A stretch of 15,472 bases of DNA from Chrysochromulina tobinii (lineage: Eukaryota; Haptophyta; Prymnesiales; Chrysochromulinaceae). A program made the position numbers and the translations under genes. Below the pieces are notes generated by a model, which saw only the letters and a list, made by a program, of their open reading frames with translations, made no database searches and was not told the DNA's origin. Location of the stretch: the NCBI GenBank assembly GCA_001275005.1, contig JWZX01000301.1, positions 1 to 15,472 on the forward strand, given 5' to 3'. Shown in pieces: positions 14,779-15,472 of this stretch (position 1 is the first letter of the stretch; the number at the start of each line of letters is the position of its first letter).

Positions 14779-15472
14779 TGCCGAGAGCAAGATAAGCAGC
14801 GTTGATCGAGAGAGCGTTGCCGCGCAGCTGCGGCGGCGAGCGTCACACCCGACAGGGCGATCAGCGGTGCACACGCGAGCAGCGAGCGGCCTGTGCCGCT
14901 CAAGCTTCCGAGAGCGAGAGCAGCAGCTTCATCGAGAGCGTTGCCGACGCAGCTGCGCACACCCGACAGGGAGATGAGCCGTGCAGACACCGAGCACCGA
15001 GCGGCCTGTGCCGCTCAAGCTTCCGAGAGCGAGAGCAGCAGCGTTGATCGAGAGCGTGGCCGACGCAGCTTCGGCGGCGAGCGTCACACCCGACAGGGCG
15101 ATCAGCGGTGCAGACACCGAGCAGCGAGCGGCCTGTGCCGCCCAAGCCTCCGAGAGCGAGGGCAGCAGCGTTGATCGAGAGCGTGGCCGACGCAGCTTCG
15201 GCGGCGAGCGTCACACCCGACAGGGCGATCAGCGGTGCAGACACCGAGCAGCGAGCGGCCTGTGCCGCCCAAGCCTCCGAGGGTGAGAGCAGCAGCTTTG
15301 ATCGGGAGCGTTGCCGATGCAGCTGCGGCGCGGCGAAGCGGCATTGATCGAGACTGTTGCCGACGCAGCTGCGGCGGCGAAGCGGCGTTGATCGAGAGCG
15401 TTGCCGACGCAGCTGCGTCGGTGAGCTTCACATCCGACAGGGCGATCAGCGGTGCAGACACCGAGCAGCGGG
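14779..15472. repeat. Minisatellite of about 127 nt, running off the right edge
   Basis: Units begin with TTGATCGAGAGCGT(T/G)GCCGA near 14803, 14929 (variant), 15043, 15170, 15297, 15343 and 15387. The 15043 and 15170 units are 127 nt and nearly identical. The 14929 unit is shorter (about 114 nt), and 15297-15386 holds two truncated units of about 44-46 nt. The 127-nt period is not a multiple of three, so the long open frames on both strands are repeat shadows. Confidence 0.9.

Noticed and set aside
14900-15461. Long open frames on both strands in the minisatellite
   Set aside because: The 127-nt period rotates the frame, and all frames are open because the unit lacks stops.

Overview
The window looks like nuclear DNA of a GC-rich unicellular eukaryote, most likely a microalga. 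I lean towards a haptophyte, but that is inference from gene style and intron texture, not proof. The grounds are spliceosomal introns with GT-AG (one probable GC-AG) borders, a mitochondrial presequence on a biotin enzyme, a mitochondrial ADP/ATP carrier, an mTORC1-type CASTOR homologue, and closely packed genes with tandem-repeat introns.

Layout. Minus strand, right to left: an unrecognised 419-residue protein led by a TATA box (14444-13185); a mitochondrial BioA-type aminotransferase with one intron (12977-11078); an alanine-rich coiled-coil protein (10996-9953); an ADP/ATP carrier with a 14-nt first exon (6082-4925); a CASTOR/GATS-like ACT-domain protein (4599-3439); and a five-exon LCAT/PDAT-type acyltransferase that runs off the left edge (2913 to 1). 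The one plus-strand gene is a 941-residue Sfi1-like W-repeat protein (6533-9358), divergent from the carrier and tail-to-tail with the coiled-coil gene. The right end (14472-15472) has no convincing gene: it holds a tRNA-like relic and a minisatellite of about 127 nt.

The most interesting signal is in the introns. All six inferred introns carry tandem repeats, and four contain partial copies of the adjacent exon edge. In acyltransferase intron 3 a 50-nt fossil still reads across the exon 3/exon 4 junction as one uninterrupted coding stretch, as if a continuous exon had been tandemly duplicated and the surplus became an intron. The unrelated BioA gene shows the same pattern. In both genes the filler is built from short units that read CTGAT(T/G)(G/A)CCT on the transcribed strand, each holding a branch-point-like CTGAT. 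I read this as intron birth by exon-edge tandem duplication plus repeat expansion, with extra acceptor-like sites left behind.

The genes do not form one pathway. They cover lipid acyl transfer, amino-acid sensing, mitochondrial nucleotide exchange, biotin synthesis and two probable cytoskeletal proteins. All calls come from reading the sequence and recalled family motifs; no search or RNA evidence was available.
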